64,000 nucleotides of DNA from Gemmiger formicilis (GCF_016900095.1 NZ_JACJJP010000003.1:1-64000), one strand, 5' to 3'; shown: positions 9,501 through 17,064, numbered from the stretch's first letter. Translations and numbers: made by a program. Notes: generated by a model not told the origin, from the letters alone.

Positions 9501-9672
9501 GATACTGAGTTTCGGCCCGGCGCTGGGCCCGGCGCGAAGGCTGTTTGCGGGAAGACGAGGACGAAGACGACCGCCCCTTGCTGCTTTTGCTGCTCTTGCT
9601 TTTGGATGAACCGGATGAACGGGAAGACGAGGACGAACGATAGGTCGATTTGCCGGACCTTGAACTTGCCAT
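6514..9672 (-). CDS. ftsK: DNA translocase FtsK/SpoIIIE
   Basis: Hexameric ATP-driven pump that clears chromosomal DNA through the division or sporulation septum. 1052 residues: an unusual N-terminal 45-residue tail made almost only of Ser, Lys, Arg and Gly; four to five membrane segments (about 60-220); a long Pro/Ala/Gln/Glu linker (about 225-570); the RecA-like motor with Walker A GSTGSGKS (about 716-723) and Walker B region LILIDPK; and a winged-helix gamma domain (about 975-1035) that reads KOPS-type sites. Same strand and order as tepA - spoIIIE in Bacillus. Whether it acts in division, sporulation or both cannot be decided from the sequence. Confidence 0.95.
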   Translation of the reverse strand: MASSRSGKSTYRSSSSSRSSGSSKSKSSKSSKGRSSSSSSSRKQPSRRAQRRAETQYLGRSVLLAGLGLLVIALVLVRGQAFWLQMRNALFGTFGIMTYILGPFLLYLAYLVASGYRVGVFVAKMVLMGVVGASFPVVFSKFAVHESTAWDIIKMLFNWGHTRFWSGGVLGGAGALLLVLFGRPGANIVMLLLFAMGLMVFFALTPADVVRFVSQTMQKYEDSQAARRAEATAYDTPLFGQSPEEEPIENLTGTLPRQPQPAQHPAFDVEPYLEQEEKARKNAAAPAAATPQPAAKAQPVAPQTAYRPDFDVDLGPDASTRALENAVSHDPLQKVEIGPGGTFGLDPLEQLGRKKKASPAPEPVHQPEPEEDFELRLEPQPEEEPEVVQASESELDALINRAMNTVPPQQPAVRQDVSSEVHLDLPAQEEGFATTLDLSQMAQPQPAAPQPAVAQTAPATAIPTLGGNFDEEDDEMIDPAAAAWNAGIPVSDLLSGRAAAPAPAPARPSASGAPLPANQPAPAGRLRVSAEVGNSASAPISSPVPITQTPEAKALAMVQKEHQPYCYPSLNLFNANRPEDESGAVREMKRNADILVNTLDSFGVKTKILDICRGPSVTRYELQPQAGIKVSRITSLADDIALNLATAGVRIEAPIPGKPAVGIEVPNKIRSTVNIRSVFEAQSYINMRSPLTMALGKDIAGQAQVADLCKMPHLLIAGSTGSGKSVCVNSIIISFLFRSGPEDVKLILIDPKVVELAEYNGIPHLLMPVVTEPRKAAGALGASVAEMERRYKLFAENNVRDIKSYNKLAKQNPGMEHLPYIAIVIDELADLMMVAGKEVEDYICRIAQKARAAGIHLIVATQRPSVDVITGLIKANIPSRIAFAVSSQIDSRTILDSGGAEKLLGNGDMLFLPVGAAKPVRVQGTYVTDEEISAVLNFIKSTSSEQYDEEMIAEMERRAVAEKGGKGGDSEDGDNTRDPMFEQAVECVIEAGQASTSLLQRRCKLGYARAARIMDQMEQEGVIGPYEGAKPRAVLVTQAQWQERKLSAGYDG

Positions 9673-9800
9673 CTTATCATACTCCTCTATGTAGATTCTG
9701 TGTTGTGACAGGGCCGCAACCGGCCCATGGCGCCGCTGTTCCCTGCCGGCGCCCGGTAAATTATGTAATGGGGCAAACTGCCCCTTATAGCATATAGGCT

Positions 9801-9829
9801 ATTTTAGCACGAAAACCGACGGTTGAAAA
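9801..9829 (-). promoter_or_regulatory. Promoter of ftsK
   Basis: Minus-strand TTTTCA (9824-9829), 17-base spacer, TAAAAT (9801-9806). The leader then runs about 120 bases to the ftsK start and includes a perfect GGGGCA/TGCCCC inverted repeat (9770-9784) of unknown role. Confidence 0.6.
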
Positions 9830-9844
9830 CCCCTGGAAGATATT

Positions 9845-10573
9845 TTACGATTTGCCTTTTCCATGCCCGGAAGCCCCGCTGCGGCCCTGCTCTATCTCCT
9901 TATAAAGGTAGCGCAGCGCGTCGTCCAACCCGCCCAGAGAGTCGATGAGCCCTTCTTCCACCGCCTGCTGCCCGTTGAGCACCGTGCCCATGTCCATGAC
10001 CAGTTCCCCGGTGTTGTGCATCAGCTGGGTGAACCGCTTGGCCGATATGGCGGAGTGCCCTGCCACGAATCCTACGATGCGCTCCTGCATCTGCTCAAAA
10101 TAGCGCAGGGTCTGGGGCACCCCCAGCACCATGCCGGAATGCCGCACCGGATGCACCGTCATGGTGGCGGTAGGCACGATAAAGCTGTGCCGCGCCGAAA
10201 CTGCCAGCGGAATGCCGATGGAGTGTCCCCCGCCCAACACCAGGGTGGCGCTGGGTTTGCTGACCCCCGCAATCAGTTCGGCCAGGGCCAGCCCGGCCTC
10301 CACATCGCCGCCCACCGTGTTCAGGATCACCAGCAGACCTTCAATGGAAGGGTCTTCCTGGATATCCACCAGCAGCGGGATCACATGTTCGTACTTGGTG
10401 GTTTTCTGGTTATCCGGCGCCAGGGTGTGCCCTTCGATGGTGCCGATGACCGTCAGGCAGTGGATGGCATGGCGGCCCCGGGTGGCTTCGATAATGCCTT
10501 CCTCGGTGATCAGGTCGTGTTTCAGCCGGGCCTGGTCCGCCAGCTCGGGCGCGCGCTCCGTTTGATTTTTCAA
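9845..10573 (-). CDS. tepA: ClpP-class serine protease, TepA (translocation-enhancing) family
   Basis: 242 residues with the ClpP/crotonase fold. The nucleophile is in GGGHSIG (Ser118) and the histidine in MTVHP (His141); LNTVGGDVEAG (about 84-94) forms the substrate loop. There is no signal peptide or membrane segment, so it is cytoplasmic. Position directly upstream of ftsK/spoIIIE matches tepA (ymfB) in Bacillus, where it is linked to protein translocation and spore formation. The start is TTG at 10573 behind AAAGGGGA with about 7 bases spacing. The biochemical substrate is unknown. Confidence 0.8.
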   Translation of the reverse strand: MKNQTERAPELADQARLKHDLITEEGIIEATRGRHAIHCLTVIGTIEGHTLAPDNQKTTKYEHVIPLLVDIQEDPSIEGLLVILNTVGGDVEAGLALAELIAGVSKPSATLVLGGGHSIGIPLAVSARHSFIVPTATMTVHPVRHSGMVLGVPQTLRYFEQMQERIVGFVAGHSAISAKRFTQLMHNTGELVMDMGTVLNGQQAVEEGLIDSLGGLDDALRYLYKEIEQGRSGASGHGKGKS

Positions 10574-10672
10574 AAAGATGTCCCCTTTCCTGGGATTTGC
10601 TCCCTTTTCAGTATGGCCGGAGAACCGGCAAAATATTTTTTATTCACGATACACGGCCTATTGTTTTGTGCC

Positions 10673-10692
10673 TGTTAGATAAAAATTTGACA
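10673..10692. promoter_or_regulatory. Candidate Rex operator
   Basis: An imperfect 20-bp dyad with TGT...ACA ends and AT-rich centre overlaps the -35 box of rex and lies between rex and the divergent tepA. Rex repressors bind AT-rich dyads with TTGTTA/TAACAA-like ends and usually repress themselves. Only 6 of 10 arm positions are symmetric, so this is a guess based on position. Confidence 0.35.
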
Positions 10693-10715
10693 ATCTTAGG
10701 GAAATCCATTATACT
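10687..10715 (+). promoter_or_regulatory. Promoter of rex
   Basis: Consensus TTGACA (10687-10692), 17-base spacer, TATACT (10710-10715). Predicted start near 10722, about 50 bases before the rex start codon. Confidence 0.8.
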
Positions 10716-10774
10716 TTTTATATAGTTTTGACAGGGCACGGAGCAGTGCCAAGAATTTGAGGGGGCGTACGACA

Positions 10775-11416
10775 GTGGCCACACAGAACAAGGCCTCCCT
10801 GCCGGTGATCAAGCGGTTGCCCAAATACTACCGCTATCTGAACAACCTGGCGGCGGAGGGCCGGGACAAAATTTCATCCAGCGAACTGGCGCGTATGATG
10901 GGGACCACCGCCAGCCAGGTGCGGCAGGATTTCAATTGTTTCGGCGGATTCGGACAGCAGGGCATCGGGTATAAGGTGGATGTACTGTTATCGGAGATCA
11001 GCAAGCTGTTGTTTGGCGACGGCGAACTGCTGCCCACCATCCTCATCGGCGCCGGACGTCTGGGCACAGCCGTATCCAGCTTCATCTCCCGGGATACCAA
11101 CGGCTATCGTCTGCTGGCCGTGTTTGACATCAACCCCGACCTGATCGGCAAGGAGATGGCCGGTGTGCCCATCCACGCGCTGGATGAGCTGGAATCTTTC
11201 TGTGCCGAGCACAAACCCGTGGTGGCGGTGCTGTGCGTTCCCCGGCAAAGTGCCACCGAACTTTCCGGCGAATTGGTCCGGCTGGGAATTCAGGGATTCT
11301 GGAATTTCAGCCACTATGATCTCTCGGTGGAATATCCCAATGTGACCGTGGAGAACGTACATCTGGGCGACAGCCTGATGAGCCTGGGTTACCGGCTGCG
11401 TAACCGGGAAGAATAA
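10775..11416 (+). CDS. rex: Redox-sensing transcriptional repressor Rex
   Basis: Senses the NADH/NAD+ ratio and represses fermentation and hydrogen/butyrate-type pathways in Gram-positive anaerobes. 213 residues from GTG 10775: a winged-helix DNA-binding half with the family signature RLPKYYRYL and SSSELARMMG..ASQVRQD (about 13-53), then a Rossmann domain with GAGRLG (92-97) for NAD(H), and the C-terminal swapped helix. GTG 10775 is preferred because GAGGGGG lies 10 bases before it; an in-frame TTG at 10757 would place that ribosome binding site inside the gene. Confidence 0.95.
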   Translation: MATQNKASLPVIKRLPKYYRYLNNLAAEGRDKISSSELARMMGTTASQVRQDFNCFGGFGQQGIGYKVDVLLSEISKLLFGDGELLPTILIGAGRLGTAVSSFISRDTNGYRLLAVFDINPDLIGKEMAGVPIHALDELESFCAEHKPVVAVLCVPRQSATELSGELVRLGIQGFWNFSHYDLSVEYPNVTVENVHLGDSLMSLGYRLRNREE

Positions 11417-11442
11417 AACAAAAAAACAATACGGGAGCAACG

Positions 11443-11470
11443 GGCGCGGCCTTCACGCCGCGCCTTTGTT
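11443..11470 (+). terminator. Possible weak terminator after rex
   Basis: GGCGCGG / CCGCGCC stem with an 8-base loop followed by TTTGTT. The T-tract is poor, so tdk may be partly read from the rex promoter. Confidence 0.4.
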
Positions 11471-11512
11471 CGGCGCAAAAGCCGGGCGGCTGCCCCAACG
11501 GAGAATGGTACA

Positions 11513-12118
11513 ATGGCAAAACTGTATTTTCGCTACGGCGCCATGAACAGCGGCAAAACCACGGCCCTTTTGCAGGTGGCCTTCAACTACAAGGAACGCG
11601 GCATGCGGGTGCTGATCCTGAAAGCCAGCATCGACACAAAAGGCGGGGATCACATCGTTTCCCGGCTCGGCGTAAGCTGTAAAGTGGACAAACTTGTCAC
11701 CCCGGAAATGAACATTCTGGAGGAGGTGCGCGCGGATGCCGAAGCCCATGGCAGGCCTGCCTGCGTGCTGTGCGACGAAAGCCAGTTCTTCACCCCTGCC
11801 CAGGCGGAACAGCTGTTTCTGGTCACGGTGGACCTGGGAATTCCGGTAATCTGCTACGGGCTGCGGGCCGATTTCATGCTTCGTGGGTTCCCCGGCTCTA
11901 CCCGCCTTTTGGAACTGGCCCACTCCATTGAGGAGATGAAAACCATCTGCGCCTGCGGACGCAAGGCCATGTGCAATGGCCGCAAGGTCAACGGCGAGTT
12001 CGTGTTTGAAGGCGCGCAGGTCGCCATTGACACGGTGGACAACGTAGAGTACGAAAGCCTGTGTCCCCAGTGCTGGTACCGGGAGTACCGGGCCTTTCTG
12101 CGCAGAACCCGCGGCTGA
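11513..12118 (+). CDS. tdk: Thymidine kinase (type II)
   Basis: Phosphorylates thymidine with ATP in pyrimidine salvage. 201 residues with the P-loop GAMNSGKT (9-16), the catalytic acidic box DES (88-90), the lasso region, and the four zinc cysteines C146, C148, C184 and C187. Length is normal. GGAG lies 8 bases before the ATG. It follows rex by 96 bases on the same strand and is closed by a strong terminator. Confidence 0.95.
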   Translation: MAKLYFRYGAMNSGKTTALLQVAFNYKERGMRVLILKASIDTKGGDHIVSRLGVSCKVDKLVTPEMNILEEVRADAEAHGRPACVLCDESQFFTPAQAEQLFLVTVDLGIPVICYGLRADFMLRGFPGSTRLLELAHSIEEMKTICACGRKAMCNGRKVNGEFVFEGAQVAIDTVDNVEYESLCPQCWYREYRAFLRRTRG

Positions 12119-12147
12119 ACCGCTTTTGAAACAACCGTATTTTTCCC

Positions 12148-12186
12148 GCCTCCGGCGTGCAGAATATGCACACCGGAGGCTTTTTT
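12148..12186 (+). terminator. Terminator after tdk
   Basis: GCCTCCGG...CCGGAGGC stem with imperfect centre, followed by six T. Confidence 0.9.
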
Positions 12187-12189
12187 GTT

Positions 12190-12622
12190 CATGACGCACC
12201 TTTTTTGTGCAGGGCAATCTGACAGGATGCGCATTTTTTGCACGCAGCAAACCACATCCGCAACAATTTTGCGTTTCCGCATATGATGTGCATTTTTGGC
12301 ATTTGTTGCAACATTTCGTATATTAGACAGGCTTTTTGTTGATTTATTTTGTATATATCGTTTTGTTACCATTTTGTTTCACTTTTTTCATGGCAATTGC
12401 AACTCGTCATTTTGTACAATGTTGCCGCTATTTAATCGTTAAATTTGACAGCAGCATCAATTTTGAATTGTAAACATAGACAATAATTGCGCGTTTTTAA
12501 TGTGGCCGAACAGAATCAAGTATTTTTTTGTCTTCAAAGTTTTGCTATGATAATAGCGTTGGGCAGGTCGCGGTGTTATCCGCACCTGTATTGTGAATTC
12601 TATTTGTTAGGAGGACAAAACA
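12190..12622 (+). promoter_or_regulatory. AT-rich upstream region of the pectin transporter operon
   Basis: About 430 bases with no gene, far richer in A/T than the surroundings. It holds a TTGACA (12445-12450) 18 bases before TGTAAA (12469-12474), a possible promoter. A catabolite-responsive-element-like dyad TGTAAACATAGACA (12469-12482; 11 of 14 consensus positions) overlaps that -10. A second -10-like TATGATAAT lies at 12546-12554. The element GCA..ATTTTGC..GCA (12260-12285) resembles one upstream of the AraC gene. The transcription start cannot be fixed from sequence. Confidence 0.4.
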
Positions 12623-13996
12623 ATGAAAAAGGCGATTGCACTTGCACTGGCCGGCGTGATGAGCGTTGGTCTGCTTGCGGGCTGCGGCAGCTCCGGTTCT
12701 TCTTCGTCCGGTGCCGCTTCCGAATCCGCCACCGGCGAAACTTCCGCCACCACCGCTTCCGATTCCGGCTCCGGTTCCGGCGATCTGTCGATCAGCTGGT
12801 GGGGCGGTGACAGCCGTCACACCGCTTACCAGAACGCGCTGGCCGCTTTCACTGAAGAGACCGGCATTCAGGTCAGCACCCACTACGGTGCCTGGTCCGG
12901 CTGGGAAGACCAGACTTCCGCCGCTCTGTACTCCGACAACGCCGAGGACGTCATGCAGGTCAACTGGAACTGGCTGAGCCAGTACAGCGGCGACGGCAGC
13001 AAGTTCGTCGACCTGAACGAGTACTCCGACATCATTGATCTGTCCCAGTTCCCGCAGAGCACCCTGGATGCCTGCACCGTGGCCGGCAAACTGCAGGCCC
13101 TGCCCGTCTCCATGACCGGCCGTATCTTCTACTGGAACATGAACACCTTCAAGCAGGCCGGCATTGAGGAAGTTCCCTCCACTCTGGACGACCTGTACGC
13201 GGCAGGCGAAGCCTTCAAGACCAACCTGGGCGATGACTACTATCCCCTGGCCCTGGGCGAATACGACCGCATGCTGCTGATGACCTTCTACCTGGAAAGC
13301 ACCTACGGCAAGCCCTGGGTTGAGGACAACACCCTGCAGTACACCGTGGAGGAGATTGCCACCGGCATCGACTTCATCCAGAGCCTGGAAGACAACCACG
13401 TCATCCCCAGCCTGCAGACCATGAATGCAGCCGGCATCGACGGCAACAACTCCATCGATAAGAGCGAACAGTGGATCAACGGCATGTACGCCGGCATCTT
13501 CGAATGGGATTCTTCCGCCACCAAGTACCAGGGTTCCCTGGCTGATCCTTCCGGCTTCACCGTCGGCAACGAGATCAAGTTCGGCGACAAGGCCAACGGC
13601 GGTTTCTCCAAGGTTTCCATGGGTCTGGCCATCACCGAGACCTGCCAGGATAAGGAAGCGGCTGCCAAGCTGATCAACTTCCTGCTGAACGGCGACGGCG
13701 CCAGCATTATGGGTTCCGAGTGCGGCATTCCCAACTCCGCTTCCGGTCTGGCTGCGGCCGAGGCTGCCGGTGCTGTGGACGAGCTGGTTCTGGAAGCCAA
13801 CACCAAGGTCATGGCGTTTGTGGACTTCCAGCTGGATCCGACCTACGAAAGCAACGATCTGAAGGCCAACCCGGGCGGCGTTTACACCGACGTGTTCGGC
13901 GGCTACAGCTACGGTGAGTACGCTGATTCCACCGAGGCTGCCACCGATCTGTACGACGGCGTGACCGAAGCGCTGGAGGATGCAGCCAAGGGCTGA
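12623..13996 (+). CDS. Sugar ABC transporter substrate-binding lipoprotein
   Basis: 457 residues. Lipoprotein signal with lipobox LLAGC (lipidated Cys21), a 35-residue Ser/Gly/Ala linker, then a family 1 extracellular solute-binding domain starting SISWWGGDSRH. It captures an oligosaccharide at the outer face of the membrane and delivers it to the two permeases that follow. The nearby pectin enzymes suggest oligogalacturonides, possibly methyl-esterified or unsaturated; the ligand itself is inference. GGAGG lies 10 bases before the ATG. No ATPase gene is present; in Firmicutes this class normally shares an MsmX-type ATPase encoded elsewhere. Confidence 0.9.
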   Translation: MKKAIALALAGVMSVGLLAGCGSSGSSSSGAASESATGETSATTASDSGSGSGDLSISWWGGDSRHTAYQNALAAFTEETGIQVSTHYGAWSGWEDQTSAALYSDNAEDVMQVNWNWLSQYSGDGSKFVDLNEYSDIIDLSQFPQSTLDACTVAGKLQALPVSMTGRIFYWNMNTFKQAGIEEVPSTLDDLYAAGEAFKTNLGDDYYPLALGEYDRMLLMTFYLESTYGKPWVEDNTLQYTVEEIATGIDFIQSLEDNHVIPSLQTMNAAGIDGNNSIDKSEQWINGMYAGIFEWDSSATKYQGSLADPSGFTVGNEIKFGDKANGGFSKVSMGLAITETCQDKEAAAKLINFLLNGDGASIMGSECGIPNSASGLAAAEAAGAVDELVLEANTKVMAFVDFQLDPTYESNDLKANPGGVYTDVFGGYSYGEYADSTEAATDLYDGVTEALEDAAKG

Positions 13997-14018
13997 TCCC
14001 GCCATCTAAATCTGTAAG

Positions 14019-14079
14019 CCAGCTTGCGCCGGCCCCCACGATTTGATACGAACCAAACGGGGGCCGGCGCTCTTGCTGG
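14019..14079 (+). terminator. Strong intercistronic hairpin after the binding-protein gene
   Basis: Perfect 12-bp stem GCGCCGGCCCCC / GGGGGCCGGCGC (14026-14037 with 14059-14070), with an outer CCAGC/GCTGG extension. It lacks a T-run (TCTTGC follows), so it fits an mRNA-stabilising element or partial terminator that keeps binding-protein expression above permease expression, a common pattern in such operons. Confidence 0.7.
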
Positions 14080-14179
14080 TACTTCAGTTCTGAACAAATC
14101 ATGAACACTGCGGTCTTTGAACCGCCAAGGACATTGGGGCTGCGTCCCGCAAACATCATTTCGCAAAGGAGGCATTTGA

Positions 14180-15088
14180 ATGAGCACCGCTTCTGCATCT
14201 GTCAGACGTTCGCCGTTCAAAAAATGGTGCGACCAAAACACCGGCTTGTTCTTCCTGATTCCCTGGATTCTGGGCTTCTTGATCTTCAAGTTCTATCCCT
14301 TCGCCAGCTCGCTGTACTACAGCTTCACGGATATGAACTTCTTCAAGGGCATCCGTGAATACGGAATCATGAACTACATCGATATCTTTACCGAGAAAGA
14401 AACCCGTACGGCACTGCTGATCACCTTCAAGTACGCTTTCATCACCGTTCCCCTGAAGCTGGTCTTTGCTCTGTTCATCGCGTACATTCTGAACTTCAAG
14501 ATCAAGTTCGTGAACCTGTTCCGTACCGTGTACTATATTCCGTCCATCCTGGGCGGCTCTGTTGCCATCGCCGTGCTGTGGCGCGCCCTGTTCCGCGACA
14601 CCGGTGTCATCAACACCCTGCTGTCTTTCTTCGGCATTCAGGGCCCCGACTGGCTGGCCGACCGCACCTGGGCGCTGTTCATCATCTGCCTGCTGCGTGT
14701 GTGGCAGTTCGGTTCCGCCATGGTGCTGTTCCTGGCTGCATTGAAGGGCGTTTCGGTGGATCTGTATGAGGCCGCCACCATTGACGGTGCTTCCAAGACT
14801 CGCCAGTTCTTCTCCATCACCGTTCCCATGATCACCCCGGTTATCTTCTATAACCTGGTCACCCAGATTGCCCAGGCGTTCCAGGAATTCAACGGCCCGT
14901 ACATCATCACGGGCGGCGGTCCCCGGAACTCCACCACCCTGGTTGCCCTGCTGGTGTACAACTACGCCTTCAAGGAAAACGAGATGGGCATGGCCTGCGC
15001 CCTGGCCTGGGTCATGTTCGTGATCGTCATGGTGCTGACCGTGATTGCCTTCAGCAGCCAGAAGCACTGGGTCTACTACGCTGACTAA
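14180..15088 (+). CDS. Sugar ABC transporter permease, MalF type
   Basis: 302 residues with six predicted membrane segments and the inner-membrane permease EAA loop (YEAATIDGASKTRQFFSIT, about 195-213), which docks the ATPase. Starts with a short cytoplasmic tail (MSTASASVRRS) and FFLIPWILGFLIFKFYP as first segment. AAAGGAGG precedes the ATG. Second gene of the transporter, 183 bases after the binding protein across the hairpin. Confidence 0.9.
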   Translation: MSTASASVRRSPFKKWCDQNTGLFFLIPWILGFLIFKFYPFASSLYYSFTDMNFFKGIREYGIMNYIDIFTEKETRTALLITFKYAFITVPLKLVFALFIAYILNFKIKFVNLFRTVYYIPSILGGSVAIAVLWRALFRDTGVINTLLSFFGIQGPDWLADRTWALFIICLLRVWQFGSAMVLFLAALKGVSVDLYEAATIDGASKTRQFFSITVPMITPVIFYNLVTQIAQAFQEFNGPYIITGGGPRNSTTLVALLVYNYAFKENEMGMACALAWVMFVIVMVLTVIAFSSQKHWVYYAD

Positions 15089-15108
15089 GGACGAGGGAGG
15101 AATCGAAA

Positions 15109-15978
15109 ATGACACCTATGAAACTTGAAACCCGGCATAAGATTGCCAGATTCTTCCAGTATTTTGTCCTGATCGTGGTCGGCTTTGTGATGATCTATCC
15201 CCTGTTGTGGATGATCGGCGCCACTTTCAAGAGCAACGCGGAAATCTTTACCAGCATCGGCTTTATTCCCACCAACCCCACTCTGGACGGCTACATTGCT
15301 GCCGTGACCCAGAACTATGGCGGCGACATCAACATCTGGCGCGCCTTCCTGAACACCTACAGCTACGTGATTCCCAAGGTCATCTTTACTGTGATTTCCT
15401 CTGTGATCGCCGCGTACGGTTTCAGCCGCTTCAAATTCAAGGGCCGGGATGTTCTGTTCTCCATCATGATTTCCACCCTGTTCCTGCCCCAGGTTGTGCT
15501 GAACGTGCCCCAGTACCTGATGTACAACACCTTCGGCTGGATCAACAGCCCTCTGTATCTGCCCCTGTGGGTGCCCACCCTGTTCGCCACCGAGACCTAT
15601 TTCGTGTACCAGCTGGTGCAGTTCATGCGCAGCATCCCCCACGACCTGGACGAAGCCGCTTCCATTGACGGCTGCGGCCCCGTGAAGATTCTGTACAAGA
15701 TCATCTGCCCCATGCTCTCCCCCTCTCTGGTAGCCTGCGGCCTGTTCCAGTTCATGTGGAGCTGCAACGACTTTATGGGTCCCCTGCTTTACGTGACCAC
15801 CCCCACCAAGTACCCCATGTCCATCTTCGTCAAGCTGTCCATGGACGGCGACACCGGTTTCAACTGGAACCGTATTCTGGCTCTGTCCCTGATTTCCATC
15901 ATTCCGCAGCTGATTGTCTTCTTTGCTGCGCAGGACGCCTTCATCGACGGCATTGCCGCCGGCAGCGTCAAGGGCTAA
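15109..15978 (+). CDS. Sugar ABC transporter permease, MalG type
   Basis: 289 residues, six predicted membrane segments, EAA loop DEAASIDGCGPVKILYKI (about 181-198). Pairs with the MalF-type permease 20 bases upstream to form the membrane channel. Ribosome binding site GAGGGAGG; start ATG 15109, with a second in-frame ATG three codons later as an alternative. Last gene before a strong terminator. Confidence 0.9.
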   Translation: MTPMKLETRHKIARFFQYFVLIVVGFVMIYPLLWMIGATFKSNAEIFTSIGFIPTNPTLDGYIAAVTQNYGGDINIWRAFLNTYSYVIPKVIFTVISSVIAAYGFSRFKFKGRDVLFSIMISTLFLPQVVLNVPQYLMYNTFGWINSPLYLPLWVPTLFATETYFVYQLVQFMRSIPHDLDEAASIDGCGPVKILYKIICPMLSPSLVACGLFQFMWSCNDFMGPLLYVTTPTKYPMSIFVKLSMDGDTGFNWNRILALSLISIIPQLIVFFAAQDAFIDGIAAGSVKG

Positions 15979-16019
15979 ACTTTACAGTAACCCGGTAGTT
16001 ATCCGATAGGATGCAAGCT

Positions 16020-16063
16020 GCCCCGTACCGCTTGAAACAAAGGGGTACGGGGCAGTTCGTTTT
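16020..16063 (+). terminator. Terminator of the transporter operon
   Basis: Perfect 10-bp stem GCCCCGTACC / GGTACGGGGC, followed by AGTTCGTTTT. Confidence 0.85.
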
Positions 16064-16096
16064 AGAATATCCTGCGCCTTTTCGGCGCTGAGCATA

Positions 16097-16127
16097 CAAA
16101 ACCGCCGCACCAAAAAAGGCGCGGCGG
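16097..16127 (-). terminator. Terminator of the AraC-type gene
   Basis: Minus-strand CCGCCGCGCC TTTTTT GGTGCGGCGG followed by TTTTG; converges with the transporter terminator. Confidence 0.85.
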
Positions 16128-16139
16128 ACGGCAGAAAAT

Positions 16140-17006
16140 TCAGTTACCTTTATTCATACGTTTGAAATACTGACGGTACTGCTGAGGAGAAAGGCCGGTG
16201 GCATCCTTGAACACCCGCCGGAAATGGGCGCTGGTCATAAACCCCGCTTTTTCCGCCACGGTGGAAATGCTGTCGTTGGTCTTTTCGATCAGACTCTGCG
16301 CAGCCTTGATGCGCACACCGTTGATGTATTCAATCAGGCTCAGATTGATGGTCTTCTTGAACAGACGACTGAGATAGTACGGGCTGATATAAAACTGACT
16401 GGCGATCCCGGTCAGGGTCAGCTTCTCGGCGTAATGTTCGGCGATGTAACTTTGAATCTGGTCCACAATGCGGTTGGTCACACGGCCGTTGTCACCGCCC
16501 AGTTCCTTCTGGGTTTCGCACATTTTCTGCAACTGCAGAAGCAGGGTTGCCAACAGCATTTTTCGTGCGGCATGGCTTTCCGGCTCTTCGCCCTGAATGG
16601 CAATCATCTGCTGCAAAACCGAGTATACATAGTTCTGCTGCTTGACCGTTATGTTGCTTAACAGATGGTTTTCTTCCTGACCGAGGAAGGTAAAGAAGTC
16701 CAGTTCGGGAAAGGCATCCACAATTTCCTGCAGATATTCCGCACTGAAGTTACAGACGATCCGGCTGGAGGGGCCATCCCCCACCGAGCCGGTCTTATGG
16801 ATCTGGTTTTCGCCGATCATGATCACGCTGCCGGCATTGACAATGTAGGCAGCATCCTCAATGAAATAACGGCGGGTTCCTTCCACCTCATAATAGATTT
16901 CATATTTGTGATGGGTGTGGAACGTGGACATTTCATAATTGGTTTCATACCCGACGTACTCAATGAAAAAGTCCACATGGGGAGAATAGGTATATTCGCG
17001 CACCAA
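16140..17006 (-). CDS. AraC-family transcriptional regulator of the pectin locus
   Basis: About 288 residues. An N-terminal cupin domain (FHTHHKYEIYYEVEG, GSVIMIGENQIHKTG) presumably binds a sugar; the C-terminal domain has two helix-turn-helix units, ending in the AraC signature GFMTSAHFRRVFKDATGLSPQQYR. It lies divergent to the pectin enzyme genes and downstream of the transporter, so it most likely controls both. A further upstream ATG (17048) has no ribosome binding site, whereas AAGGAGAG stands 8 bases before TTG 17006 (GTG 17003 also possible), so the TTG start is chosen. Confidence 0.85.
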   Translation of the reverse strand: MVREYTYSPHVDFFIEYVGYETNYEMSTFHTHHKYEIYYEVEGTRRYFIEDAAYIVNAGSVIMIGENQIHKTGSVGDGPSSRIVCNFSAEYLQEIVDAFPELDFFTFLGQEENHLLSNITVKQQNYVYSVLQQMIAIQGEEPESHAARKMLLATLLLQLQKMCETQKELGGDNGRVTNRIVDQIQSYIAEHYAEKLTLTGIASQFYISPYYLSRLFKKTINLSLIEYINGVRIKAAQSLIEKTNDSISTVAEKAGFMTSAHFRRVFKDATGLSPQQYRQYFKRMNKGN

Positions 17007-17064
17007 GATCACTTCTCTCCTTATTCCCGCTGCAAAACTGCGGTTCATTTTTGTCGTTTTCTAA

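Noticed and set aside
9770-9784. GGGGCA/TGCCCC inverted repeat as a terminator of tepA
   Set aside because: It lies downstream of the ftsK promoter, has no T-run on the tepA strand, and the loop is only three bases.
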